Source: Xanthostigma xanthostigma
Lineage: Eukaryota; Arthropoda; Insecta; Raphidioptera; Raphidiidae
NCBI GenBank assembly: GCA_963575645.1
Contig: OY754469.1
Location: 48,566,753 to 48,630,752, forward strand
Direction of reading: 5' to 3'
DNA: 64,000 nucleotides
Made by a program: the position numbers and the translations under genes. This document shows, piece after piece, positions 53,917-63,740 of this stretch; the stretch's first letter is position 1, and each line of letters opens with the position of its first letter. Below the pieces are notes generated by a model that made no database searches, was not told the DNA's origin, and saw only the letters and a list, made by a program, of their open reading frames with translations.

Positions 53917-54530
53917 AAAGCATTTGGTTTAGAGTACGATAACTCGATGTGCAAAATATTGATTTTTAAAAATGATTTTTTTTGCGCAATCAAACGGGAA
54001 AGGCGTCTGGGGGAGTTCTTTAAAAAAACAATTACGGGGTCGTGTCGATGCGATGGCATTTTTTTGCGCAGTGAAAAGAGAAGGGCGTTTGGGGGGAGTT
54101 CTTTAAGAAACAATCACGGGGTCGTGTCGATGCGAAGGCGTTTTTTTTCTGCTCAGTGAACAGGGAAGGGCTTTTAGAGGGAGTTCTTTAAGAAACAATT
54201 ACGGGGTCGTGTCGATGCGATGGCCTTTTTTTGCGCAGTGAAAAGGAGATGGCGTTTGGGGGGAGTTTTTAAAAAAACAATTACGGGGTCGTGAATACAA
54301 AGTGATATAGTAATACAGTAATTCTACACCAGTTGTTATGACGTTTAAATGTGATTTTTGATTGGTTAGAGTCAAAAAATAACAGTGAAAGACGAAAAGT
54401 TTTTTACGTATTTTTGAGGAAATTTGTAAGTAATCTACAAAGCGTTTTTTGGAACGTGACAATTTAAAAAAAAAATGTCAAAATTTGAACACATCGAGTT
54501 ATCGTACTAGACCCAAGCATTTGCTTAAAA
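53917..54530. mobile_element. TIR element with a tandem repeat of about 82 bp
   Basis: agtacgataactcgatgtg at 53,933 is inverted at 54,494-54,512 (cacatcgagttatcgtact), with aagcatttggttt / agcaaatgctt outside. Inside are four units of about 82 bp (cagtgaaaagagaagggcgt, gggagttctttaagaaacaa, cacggggtcgtgtcgatgcg). The units are diverged relatives of the inverse of the 120-bp repeat at 1-234 and 44,729. The ORFs here are repeat. Confidence 0.8.
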
Positions 54531-55018
54531 TAGTTCCTAATGCATATGTTTTAGAGTCTAGCGGATAAATCTTCTTGTATTTTTGTAAGAATCTGTATGT
54601 ATAATATAAAGACTAATGAACCTATATACATAATTAATAAAAAAATAATTGACGAAATTTCGGCAATAATGACCAAAAAGTGAACTGAGTGGAATGATGT
54701 TTAAATGATAAAGCTAGTCTTTGTTAAACTAAAAAAAACAAACATTATTAGCAAATTGATTAATTAACATGGTATATTAAAATAATAATACATAATTGAG
54801 TCCATACACGTTATTATAAAATGTAGTTTTATAATAAAATAATAAATATTAGTAAAACGGTCGCTTATTGCATATTTTGAACGAAATTTGTTATCGAATC
54901 TGAACGATTGAAAATGTAATAATTTGCGAAGTACCAATATTAATTATAGAAACTTTTGGCCAATTTGTGGTAGCATATTATTTAACCCCTTCGGACCCGA
55001 CTTTTATTCTTTTGAAAG
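54531..55018. other. No recognised gene
   Basis: AT-rich, no supported feature. Confidence 0.4.
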
Positions 55019-55019
55019 A

Positions 55020-55590
55020 ATAGTATATTGTGCGACTAGTGAGAGAAGGAGAAGATTCCATGAGCGTGAAATTTGCCGCACGAGCGTAGCGAGTGCGGTA
55101 ACACGCGAGTGGAATATTCTCCTTCGATCAATGGTCGCACATAATACTTTATTCAACTATCACGAGTAATATGTAATCGGGGTCCTGATAAAAGAGGGAA
55201 AAATAATAAATTACTTCACTGATTGACGTACCCACCGCCTCGATGCATACAAGATGGCCCTGACTTTCGCTGAATTGCGATGCTGTTTTCGTATATACTA
55301 ATCGCTACCGCGTTCCTATTGGTCCAGAAACTATGCAGTAATAATTCAATACCGTACAGTTTCGGCTCGCTACCGCGTTGCTATTGGTCCAGAAACTATG
55401 CAGTAATACATTATCGTACAGTTTCGGCTCGCTACCGCGTTTCTATTGGTCCAGAAACTATGCAGTAATACATTATCGTACAGTTTCGGCTCATTATTAG
55501 CACTCTACGCGTCACATGAAGTAATTTATATTATTTCTCCCGAATTTAGCAGAGCCCCGAAATTATATATTACTCACGCGTGTTAAATAA
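55020..55590. mobile_element. Composite TIR element, copy 2, with CCAAT-type tandem repeats
   Basis: 120-bp quasi-palindrome (tgtgcgactagtgagagaag ... ttctccttcgatcaatggtc) at 55,030-55,145, then a block with inverted ends (ctttattcaactatcacgag ... tactcacgcgtgttaaataa) at 55,148-55,590. Inside the block are three units of about 62 bp containing ctattggtccagaaactatg and tacagtttcggctcgctacc. Relative to copy 1 (38,843-39,393) the order is inverted. Confidence 0.75.
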
Positions 55591-56265
55591 AACATATTTT
55601 TTAGAGTGTTGGGCTATTTTGGATTGTAATTAAGGTATATTATAAAAAAGTTACTAAAATCAAAAATAATGACTTGAGATACATTTAGTAATCGTTTTTT
55701 GAGTATTGATATATTTTTTTCAAAAAAATGTCCTTTAGCCAAATATTTGAATGAATCTAAAGAAAGAATGTATTCAATTTTCCAAAATACATTTTGCGAT
55801 AAGGTATTGATTATTTTAACTAGATTGTATTTTTTTATTACAAATGGATGACACATTTTAAAACGTTAATTTAAAAAAAAGTACCGAGACCTCGTTAAAA
55901 ATATGCAGACACTGAAAGAATACTTAAATTCTTGTTTTAATCACAGTTTTGTCAGCTTGAAAAGAAGCATTAAGATTGGTTGGCGTACAAATGAATAGCG
56001 ACTTGTAAGTCAGAAGAAATAATTGACACGTCAGCTGATTTTTAATTAAACTAATGTTTTAGACTGCTAGCGAAAAGTTTCCCTCCTTGATTTTTGTTAT
56101 TTTGTTACAGAAGTCGTTACTCCAGAATCGCATCCCTGCGTTTTTAATAACTACGAATACCGGTTAATAAATAAATTAACTTGGTTAATAAATTTACACT
56201 TGTCAATTAATCTCCCTTCATCTGGAAAAAGTGTAAACATGCTGACTGTTTAAAAATATAGTTGC
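55591..56265. other. No recognised gene
   Basis: The 80-codon minus ORF at 55,614-55,856 has no recognisable domain. Confidence 0.4.
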
Positions 56266-56266
56266 A

Positions 56267-56434
56267 GTGGATTTCATTTATAACGAACTCGGTTTTAACG
56301 ACTTTTCGGTTATAGCGCCGTAACACTTTTTAAAATTTTCTTTCTATATAGCGACTTCCGAATATATCGACCTCCTGATATAGCGACGCAGTTATGCGGT
56401 CCCCCTTCATCGTCGCTATAACCGAAATCCACTG
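56267..56434. mobile_element. pogo/Tigger-like MITE
   Basis: CAGTGGATTTCATTTATAACG at the left, shortened and inverted at the right (gctataaccgaaatccactg followed by TA). TIR type and length (about 168 bp) suit a Tc1/pogo-type MITE. The left TA flank is degraded. Confidence 0.65.
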
Positions 56435-56496
56435 TATTTATAATTAAATTTGATTAAATTATGAAACTTAAATGATTTTTGTTCGTATGCAGTACG

Positions 56497-56792
56497 AGTT
56501 GCCCCTAGTCCAGGCGGTATAGAGTTTGGGCTGGACACACTTTACCTCGCTGAATTTTTGCATACGCTTTTAGACACCTTTCAGTGTTCCAAAAGTCTAC
56601 AATTTTTGCGTTACGGGGGGCAGGGTGGGCTGAAAGGTGCTACATTATTTTTCTAATCTTCCCGGCTTGTATTACAGCTACTAAAAAATAATTATACCAA
56701 TGTAGAGGGCGCTCCAAGCACTACAAGTTTGCCCCTCATGGCTTTCATCGTAACTACGAATTCAAAAGTATTGTAGCAAGTGTTATTACATT

Positions 56793-56833
<41 letters not shown>

Positions 56834-57530
56834 ATGTAATATTGTCAAAATTACTTTTCCTAAAATGATCTTCAATTTTTTCACATTAAGGGGCGGTTTA
56901 CGGGTAAAATATTGCAGATAGGGGAAAGAGGATAGATTACTTTTTTTTAGCAAATATAAAAATCTACAATATTTTGTAAAAACCTTTTTTCATATATCTC
57001 ATAGTTTGTGCAATAATTAGATAACAAAGTTTAAAGGGTGGTTTCTGCTCTAACTGCAAATCGGAGCACATTTTTTCATAGTCAGAATAGTTTCTTGTAA
57101 CCCTAAGAACGATCACTCAAATTTTTAGCCGTTTGAGATTTTAGGTATTTCACGAAGATCGTTCTTGGACTATTAGCTACGCAGGAAAATTGAATGTTGT
57201 TATTCTGAAAATATCGTTCGAAATGTCTGATATAAATCGGTAACCGTTGCAGTTACGACGAAAATCTTAGGGGACAAACTTGTAGTGCTTAAAGCGCCCT
57301 CTACATTGGTGTAATTATTTTTGTCGTAGCTGTACTACAAGCCGGGAAAATTGGAAAACAAATTTTGCTTCTTTCAGTCTTCTCCCTGCCCCAGGTAACG
57401 CAAAAATTGCAGACTTTTGTGCATTTGGGACATTGAGAGGGATCTAAAAGTGTGTGAAAAAATTCAGCGAGGGTATGTTTCCACAACACCCCACCGCCTG
57501 GACTACCTAATCCAGGTCCAGCGTACGCTT
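56497..57530. mobile_element. Long-TIR foldback element
   Basis: Arms of about 240 bp (56,500-56,745 and 57,275-57,525) share gtccaggcggt, tcgctgaatttttgcata-like, gtagagggcgctccaagcac and aagccgggaa words in inverted order. The centre contains a (CT)n tract (56,793-56,831) and a smaller inverted repeat near 57,100-57,175 (aagaacgatcactc...cgaagatcgttctt). The 110-codon ORF at 57,301-57,633 is in the right arm. Confidence 0.8.
56793..56831. repeat. (CT)n microsatellite
   Basis: About 18 consecutive CT units. Confidence 0.95.
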
Positions 57531-58075
57531 TTGTTTTATTTAGAGTAATTTTGATAGCTAAATAGTCTGGAGTAACGACGGTAAAACATGTTGTAGATAT
57601 GTTATCAATATACAAAACTTGTCGATCATTCACTAACGAAAATTAAGAAATGTCGAATAAAAACGATATCATACTGATATGGTAAACAAAGTAGGGCTGA
57701 CAACTCGACAGAAATCCGATTAATTAATTAAAAAAAATATGTTTCATAGTTCTTGTTATAAATAAATGCCATGAAAATTTATTAGAAAGATTTTCTTGAG
57801 CACACGATTTTCTTCAACTAAAGATATGTATATTTTTACATGGCTACAATATTGTGACTGGTGAATACGTAAAGAAATGTTATGTTGTATTAAACTTTAT
57901 ATACTTGAATCCAATGTTTTAAAAGTAAGTCAATTATTTGTGTTATGTGACAAGATGTTATTATAAAAAATTGTACACTAGGAAAGTATCTTTTGACAGG
58001 CGACTTTTGCGCCCTTTCGTGGTTTTTTTTTTTTAAATCTGGTTCAGTAAAAGTCTTAGTGTCATTTTAATAAGG
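57531..58075. other. No recognised gene; upstream of the THAP exon
   Basis: AT-rich. It may include a promoter or 5' UTR of the THAP gene, but no element is recognisable. Confidence 0.35.
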
Positions 58076-58242
58076 ATGAATTGTCGAATAAAATGGGGAA
58101 AAAAGCTATCAAATCGGAAGTGCTGTGTTGTTGATTGTAAAGATACACCAACTCAACATCCAGAATTACAATTCCACCGTTTTCCTGGATTTTTTTATGA
58201 ATTAGAGGGGAAAAAATGGACTGCGGCAGTACGTCGTCAAGG
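58076..58242 (+). CDS. THAP-domain gene, first coding exon
   Basis: From ATG at 58,076 the frame reads MNCRIKWGKKLSNRKCCVVD, then CKDTPTQHPELQFHRFPGFF, then YELEGKKWTAAVRRQG, and ends at a splice donor CAAGG/GTAATT (58,243). CCVVDC is the first metal pair of the C2CH THAP zinc finger. FHRFP and the conserved W with AxxR follow at the family spacing. The second metal pair (C-x2-H), expected about 25 residues later, must be on a downstream exon that I could not find with certainty up to the window end. THAP proteins are sequence-specific DNA binders and include domesticated P-element transposases. The exon is intact and unrelated to neighbouring repeats, so it is probably a real host or transposase gene part. 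A second, broken THAP start lies at 49,865. Confidence 0.65.
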
Positions 58243-59250
58243 GTAATTAAATTTTATTTTACGTCTGTAATCATTATTAAATACCTGAAAAATATCATAA
58301 TTGTTATTTTGTTAACAAAAATAAGATTTAAAACATTTAGAAATTAAAAATGTATATCATTTATGTAGTTTTTTTTACTGGCATTGTGCGTAAATATTTT
58401 TTTATAATTAAGAATAACGCTGGTTTCCATATGTTTGTAAGTTTTGGGTGAACCACTTTTGAAAAATCAAACAGGAGATGGTGCGAAGGTCGCGTGTCAA
58501 AGATACTGACTGAATATGAGATGATAAAAAATAGTTTGAATTTGGGGAATATTGCGTTTTTAATTGAACCACATGATGATCTATTTAAGATTTATTCCAA
58601 AACTCACTTATGTACAAATCGAAAAAAATTTAATCAAAAATGTACATTTTTTAAGATCTATCGTTTATTTTGAGAGCAATAGATTAATTTAAAAGTATAA
58701 AAAAGCTTATTTTATGCTTTGTTATGTTTTTTCTTAATTCCATAGTTTGATGATTTTGTTGTAGTTTAAAGAATATTATTTTTGGTTAATAAATAAAATT
58801 GACTCGTATTTATAAAAGAAATGAAAGTAGTATTAGCAATTACCGTCCTTTTATAAAAAAACATAATAAAGTTGAGTGTATTAACTTTTGTTATTGCATA
58901 AAAATATATAAAATTCAAGTGTCAACCATTTAAACATAATCATTGAAACAGACTTCAGTATTTTCATTTAATTTGTATTTTAATAACAGGAATTTGTATT
59001 GTTTTTCCTTCAAGTATTTTTTAATATTCGAGCCTAAACAATATCACTTAATGCACTTTTCAAAAAAATACAGAAAAGAAGCTTCAAGGTACTTGCAATT
59101 TTTTATTTATTCTCTTTTTGTATCTTCTTCCTTTGTTACATAAAACAGTATTCTTGTTAACCACTGGGACACAAAGTGCAAAGCACATAAATTAATATTA
59201 AAGTTATTTTATACGTTTTGCAGATTATATATTTTTGAGTCAGATGTATT
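58243..59250. other. Putative THAP intron and unassigned sequence
   Basis: AT-rich sequence after the splice donor. I looked for the C-x2-H half of the finger and did not find it. The stretch at 58,470-58,530 (aaacaggagatggtgcgaag) has an AG acceptor but no matching residues. Confidence 0.4.
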
Positions 59251-59254
59251 ATTT

Positions 59255-59850
59255 AATAAATAAAATTGTCGACCAATTTTTCAGACAAATATATTAACAA
59301 AAAATAATAATACATTAACGTTTCGGCCCGGATTTGAATTTTCTTCAGAACTGATCTAAAAAATACCCCCTGCACCCTTCATCTCAAATCTATTCCCCTC
59401 GCCTAAAAACGGTTTGCGCTCTCCCGACGCTATTTTTAAAGCTAGAGGGTTCTGGTAAACGCCAAATGAAAGACAAAGAATCAGACTACAGATCCTTCAG
59501 GCGAATTTTTTGAAAAAAAATTCCTGAAAAAACTTACAACCTTTTGAAAAAAATAATAAGTTACGTAATATTTCACACGTAGGCGAAACTGTTTTGCAAA
59601 AAATTCGCCTGAAGGATCTGTAGTCTGATTCTTTGTCTTTCATTTGGCGTTTACCAGAACCCTCTAGCTTTAAAAATAGCGTCGGGAGAGCGCGAACCGT
59701 TTTTAGGCGAGGGGAAAAGTTTTGAGATGAAGGGTGCAGAGGATTTTGCAGGGACGAATACTCTTAAGTTTTGAATTATCAAAATTGAAAAAATAATTTT
59801 ATTTATTGAAGAATTCTAATCAGACGTTAATAAAAGATTTAGATATATTA
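59255..59850. mobile_element. Family A element with a nested foldback
   Basis: The left end (aaataaaattgtcgaccaat, minus-strand CTGAAGA ... GAAACGTT module near 59,312-59,350 with a broken stem II) and inverse right end (ttttatttattgaagaattc, taatcagacgttaat) enclose the palindrome at 59,362-59,755. Confidence 0.7.
59362..59755. mobile_element. Foldback element with 145-bp arms
   Basis: ctgcacccttcatctcaaat, tcgcctaaaaacggtttgcg, ctagagggttctggtaaacg, gattctt-type words in the left arm are inverted almost exactly in the right arm (to gatgaagggtgcag). The centre is about 100 bp and AT-rich. Confidence 0.85.
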
Positions 59851-60645
59851 TTTGTTACAAAACCAATTACATTTATTATAATGATCTAAATTTATGTTTG
59901 AGAAAATGAACTTATAGTTAAACGTTTTTTATATTTGAGAAAACGTGTTGTGACAAATGTGGCAAGTATGTCATTAAAAAGAAAATGTCAGTTTCCGTGA
60001 AATTGCGAACTTATTAGTGGATATATGGTTAGACAGGATGCATGAGCGTACATGTGCGACTGAGAGGAACGCACACGAACGTCTGTAAATTCGTGTTTCT
60101 GATTTAAGTACCGTAGATTTAGCATTCATACGCGGCTATTTGGAAAGAAAACGCTGCGAAGGTTGTTTTTTTAAAATATACTGGCACTTAACCTCACTCT
60201 AGAGTCGAAGTTCAGTATTTTCTAGGCAATGTTTATTTGTCAAATGAAATAAAAGGGATTATTATTATTTATTATTATTATAGTTGCTTGGCCAAAACGG
60301 AACTTCGTTTTCCACCTGCGACCGAAGCAAAAGTCAGTGTATTTTAAATATGCTAAAAAAGGCGCGGAAAAATACTTATTCTTGGAAGCCGAACGAAATT
60401 GGGTTGATCAATAATTCTTATTTAAAATAAATTTTTGTTTGCGCATGTCTGATTTAAATAAAACAATACTCAGTCAATTATTCAGCACATCCGCCTATGG
60501 CACAACTTTCGGCCGGTTTTGCCCAAATGTTTTGTCGAGGGTTCAATTATTCGCCGGAAATGACCGAAGACAAAACTTCGGTCGGACTTACCTATATATT
60601 AGTTAAAACAGTAAGACGCAGGTATAGAAACGCCGACTCACTGTA
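59851..60645. other. No recognised gene
   Basis: Contains a short ATT/ATTA tract near 60,260-60,285. No gene. Confidence 0.4.
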
Positions 60646-60646
60646 A

Positions 60647-61040
60647 AGCTGGCTGCACACGACGCTGATTTTGTCGCTAGATTTAGCTGCTCACGCGCTG
60701 GCTACGAGACTGGAAATGACGTCACTGCGGGCTTGCGTGCAAGGTCACAAGCTGGATTTCAAAATTAGAACAGGGGCTAGTTTGTCCGCGAACCAATCAT
60801 AAAACAGTATCTTGTGACGGACAAACGCCCACAAACAAACATGGCGTCATAGTGTGTGTTCTGTTCAGGGACAATTAACGTCCACTTTTGTTAACATTCG
60901 AACGCACCAAACCGGTCTACAAAGCAAGCATCGTGTGAAGCGAACACGTAAATATCGTCACCATAACCAGCACTATAGCATGCTTGAAACCTAGCAAGAT
61001 GCATATCTAGCGGCAAATCCAGCCTCGTGTGCAGCGGCCT
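60647..61040. mobile_element. Harbinger-like MITE, relative of 41,725-42,163
   Basis: TIRs agctggctgcacacgacgct and the inverse agcctcgtgtgcagcggcct; interior words cacaaacaaacatggcgtca and tgtgttctgttcaggg are shared with the other copies. The flanking triplets (TAA/GAA) do not match exactly. The minus ORF at 60,891-61,109 is not a gene. Confidence 0.75.
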
Positions 61041-61166
61041 GAAGGCTACGGCCCTTGTCACAAGACATTCGTGTGCGACTGTTACGAGCTTAAAAGATCC
61101 AAGCTTCAAGGAAATTTAAATTTATTTACCCCTTCTGTTTAGAACTCTCATAAATAGCATTAATAA

Positions 61167-61499
61167 TAGAGCTGTAACAAACCGTATGTATTCGTTACTG
61201 AGTAAAGGGTACATCGTCTGACTCGAAGTAACGAATCGTTACTTACAAATTCATTTCGTTACTCGCGTTTGTCGTATCCATGTCAGTTCGACTCGTTTGA
61301 TGCGGTTATACGTTATACGAACGAAGTCATACCGTATCACGTATGCGACGCGACTCGATGCGATGATACATGCTCGATTCTGTTAGTACACGATTGTATG
61401 TCGTATGAAAAGTAACGAGTAACGTAACGATACGAAAGTAACGGGTATTGGTAACGAATACATACGGGTACACAATTTCTCGTTACTTTTACAGCCCTA
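61167..61499. mobile_element. hAT MITE, 333 bp, exact 8-bp target duplication
   Basis: Ends TAGAGCTGTAAC and the inverse of TAGGGCTGTAAAAG, flanked by ATTAATAA at 61,159-61,166 and 61,500-61,507. At least eight gtaacga/tcgttac words lie near both ends. Confidence 0.92.
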
Positions 61500-61920
61500 A
61501 TTAATAATTCGTTGAAGAATATAATTAATAATTAATAAACATTGGATTGCAAGTGTGGTAAATCTAAATAAAACATAAATTTATTGTGTACAAAACGCTT
61601 GTAATGTAGAAATTTAAAATGTATATGTATATTGCCAAATATTGTACATTAGATAACAAAATAATTACTTATATATTAATTAATAATACATCATATTCTT
61701 ATGCATAATAATTATTTAGAGATTCCTTTTTGTATACAAATGCCCTTACATTTGTCTTCGTAATAATAAAGCTACTGTGTAAATAAATTAATATTATATT
61801 TTAAAAGGTCGCTTTTTTAATATTGTATGTTCCTAATATACTTAGCAGATCCTGAAGAAAAAGGTAAGTGACAGCCAAGATAATTATTATACCTCCAGCC
61901 CTCGATTTACAGGGTTCTAT
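61500..61920. other. No recognised gene or element
   Basis: AT-rich, no ORF. Confidence 0.4.
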
Positions 61921-61924
61921 AAAA

Positions 61925-62230
61925 TGTTCGGAAGAAATATTTATGTACGAAAAATAAGCTTTACCAATGTTTCACTAGTGGCCAACGTTTCGAAAAATGT
62001 ATCTTCATCTTCAGGGCCTATGAACACGTATATATGTATATAATTTAGAACATATTGTATCTTACAATTTTAGTATACAAAGAACCATGCTTAAACGATA
62101 AGTTTTAGTTAAAGCTACTACATTGGCCACTAGCGAAACATTGTTAAAGCTTATTTTATGATCCTCAACCAAAACCTTCCTTCATCTTAACATTCTATTG
62201 GATCAACACTACTTTATACTGAAAAAATAA
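61925..62230 (-). mobile_element. Hammerhead-module repeat family B, palindromic copy
   Basis: Minus-strand module at 61,980-62,018: GGCC, CTGAAGA, GAA...TTTTC hairpin, GAAAC, GTT, GGCC. The right half (62,130-62,225) has lost the core but keeps attggccactagcgaaacat and the tail gatcctcaaccaaaacctt seen at 3,128. Confidence 0.7.
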
Positions 62231-62572
62231 TAAAGGTTTTTTTTTATAAATATGAAACTAAATTAATATAATTTAATTCTTTTCAGTACATTTTCATAAA
62301 GTCTTGTTATTTAAAAAAATAATTATCTATATTTTTTTTAATTGTAATTTTTACTCATTATTTGTAGAGAAAAAGACATAAGACACGTTATCCCACCACC
62401 AACACCGGAACTCCCACCATTTTATTTGTTTAAAATTAGCGATGTCGTGCCTTGTGGGATATTTTTGCTATCATGTTTTATTTTTTACTTTTTTCATCGG
62501 CACACAAATAATCCAGAGTCTACTGTACTTTATACATATTGTTAATAATAATCCTTATGAGTATTATACTTG

Positions 62573-62989
62573 ATAATAATAATGCGTTTAACGTCCGTTT
62601 CTCGACTTTATGTCATAACAGACGCCATCCGCACCATTACTATTTTCCATCTATCACACTTCTTGTTATTTTCTACATTTTTTTAACTTCCACTTAATTA
62701 ATATCAATGGGCGAATGAAGAAATTTTAGGACATTAGGATAAGGTAGGCAAATGTCGAGCATAGGGGTTTGACACGATGGCCTTGAATAAGGAATCATCT
62801 CGATATTTATCTGGAATTATTGAGAGAAACCATAGAAAACCTCAACAAGATAGCCGGTACAGGAATTACCGTTTCTCGGCGAGAGGCAGCAGGAAAAAGT
62901 CCTAGCTACATCTGCCCTTGCCGGGATTTTAATCCGGTACCTCCCGAATGCGAGTCTAGTGCTCTTACCACTACGCTACACCGCTCGGT
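62573..62989 (-). mobile_element. tRNA-derived SINE family S1, copy 5
   Basis: Tail ataataataatgcgtttaac at 62,573; body; head ending ccactacgctacaccgctcg at 62,989. Box B (gggatttta) is mutated. The ORF at 62,820-63,020 is SINE. Confidence 0.85.
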
Positions 62990-63445
62990 TATGAGTTTTA
63001 TTCTTTGTAAATTGCTGTAAAAGCATTAAAAATACAAAATACAAATGAAATATTGCCCTATACGAAATAAAACTTAGATTAGTTAATTTATAAGAGTCAA
63101 CAGGTCGAAACGACTGGAAAAATCTCTGAAGCAATCCGTTAATACACACTGACAGGCGATCTATCATTCGTAACCGACCAGCCGATACGACAAAACTTGG
63201 AAACAAGTTTCCCTGATGCTAGCTCCCAGCGGATACAATAAATACACAACATATATACACGTACGTCGAACATCCTAGGCAGTCTAAATATTACAGATGA
63301 CTAGTGTCAAACTTAAACTCAGAATTCTCTATTGATAATAGTTAATTTCTCTTAGGAATAAAATTTGCTTATACAAGGTGTTGAACATACGATCGACAAA
63401 CTTCGCGGGCTGATGAATTTATATCTTTTTATAGGTCATTAATGA
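62990..63445. other. No recognised gene
   Basis: Unassigned; the ORF at 62,976-63,206 overlaps the SINE end. Confidence 0.4.
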
Positions 63446-63449
63446 TAAT

Positions 63450-63730
63450 AAACTATCTAATCTTTGATTAACGTCTGATTAGAACTCTTCAATAAATAAA
63501 ACTATCAACCAATTTTGACGTGATAACGTCTTAGCAATTGATGAAACACGCACGAAAAAGTGTAACGTTCCTAACGTTCCGCCTGACCCTGTGCGTGCAA
63601 GCGAGAGCGCAGTATGCTTCGGCCCAAGTTTGACAGCTACTAAAATTTAGGTTATGTATTACGGAATACGTTATCACGTAAAACTATCGTCCGTAAACCG
63701 ACTTTACAGACAACCAATTTTTTTTTAGAC
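63450..63730 (-). mobile_element. Family A end followed by 190-bp repeat, copy 4
   Basis: tctttgattaacgtctgatt, agaactcttcaataaataaa then ccaattttgacgtgataacg. The 190-bp repeat (63,517-63,710) is inverted relative to the other copies and ends aaccgactttacagacaacc. The same pairing of family A end and 190-bp repeat is seen at 11,172-11,527. Confidence 0.75.
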
Positions 63731-63740
63731 AAATATATAT

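Noticed and set aside
55020-55145. Transcription terminator or bidirectional promoter
   Set aside because: The symmetrical sequence is part of a repeated mobile block also at 39,228-39,355.
57301-57633. 110-codon minus-strand gene
   Set aside because: It lies in the arm of a foldback element; the inverted arm has the same sequence with frame breaks.
58470-58530. Second THAP exon after an AG acceptor
   Set aside because: The translated frames lack the C-x2-H pair and conserved residues expected there.
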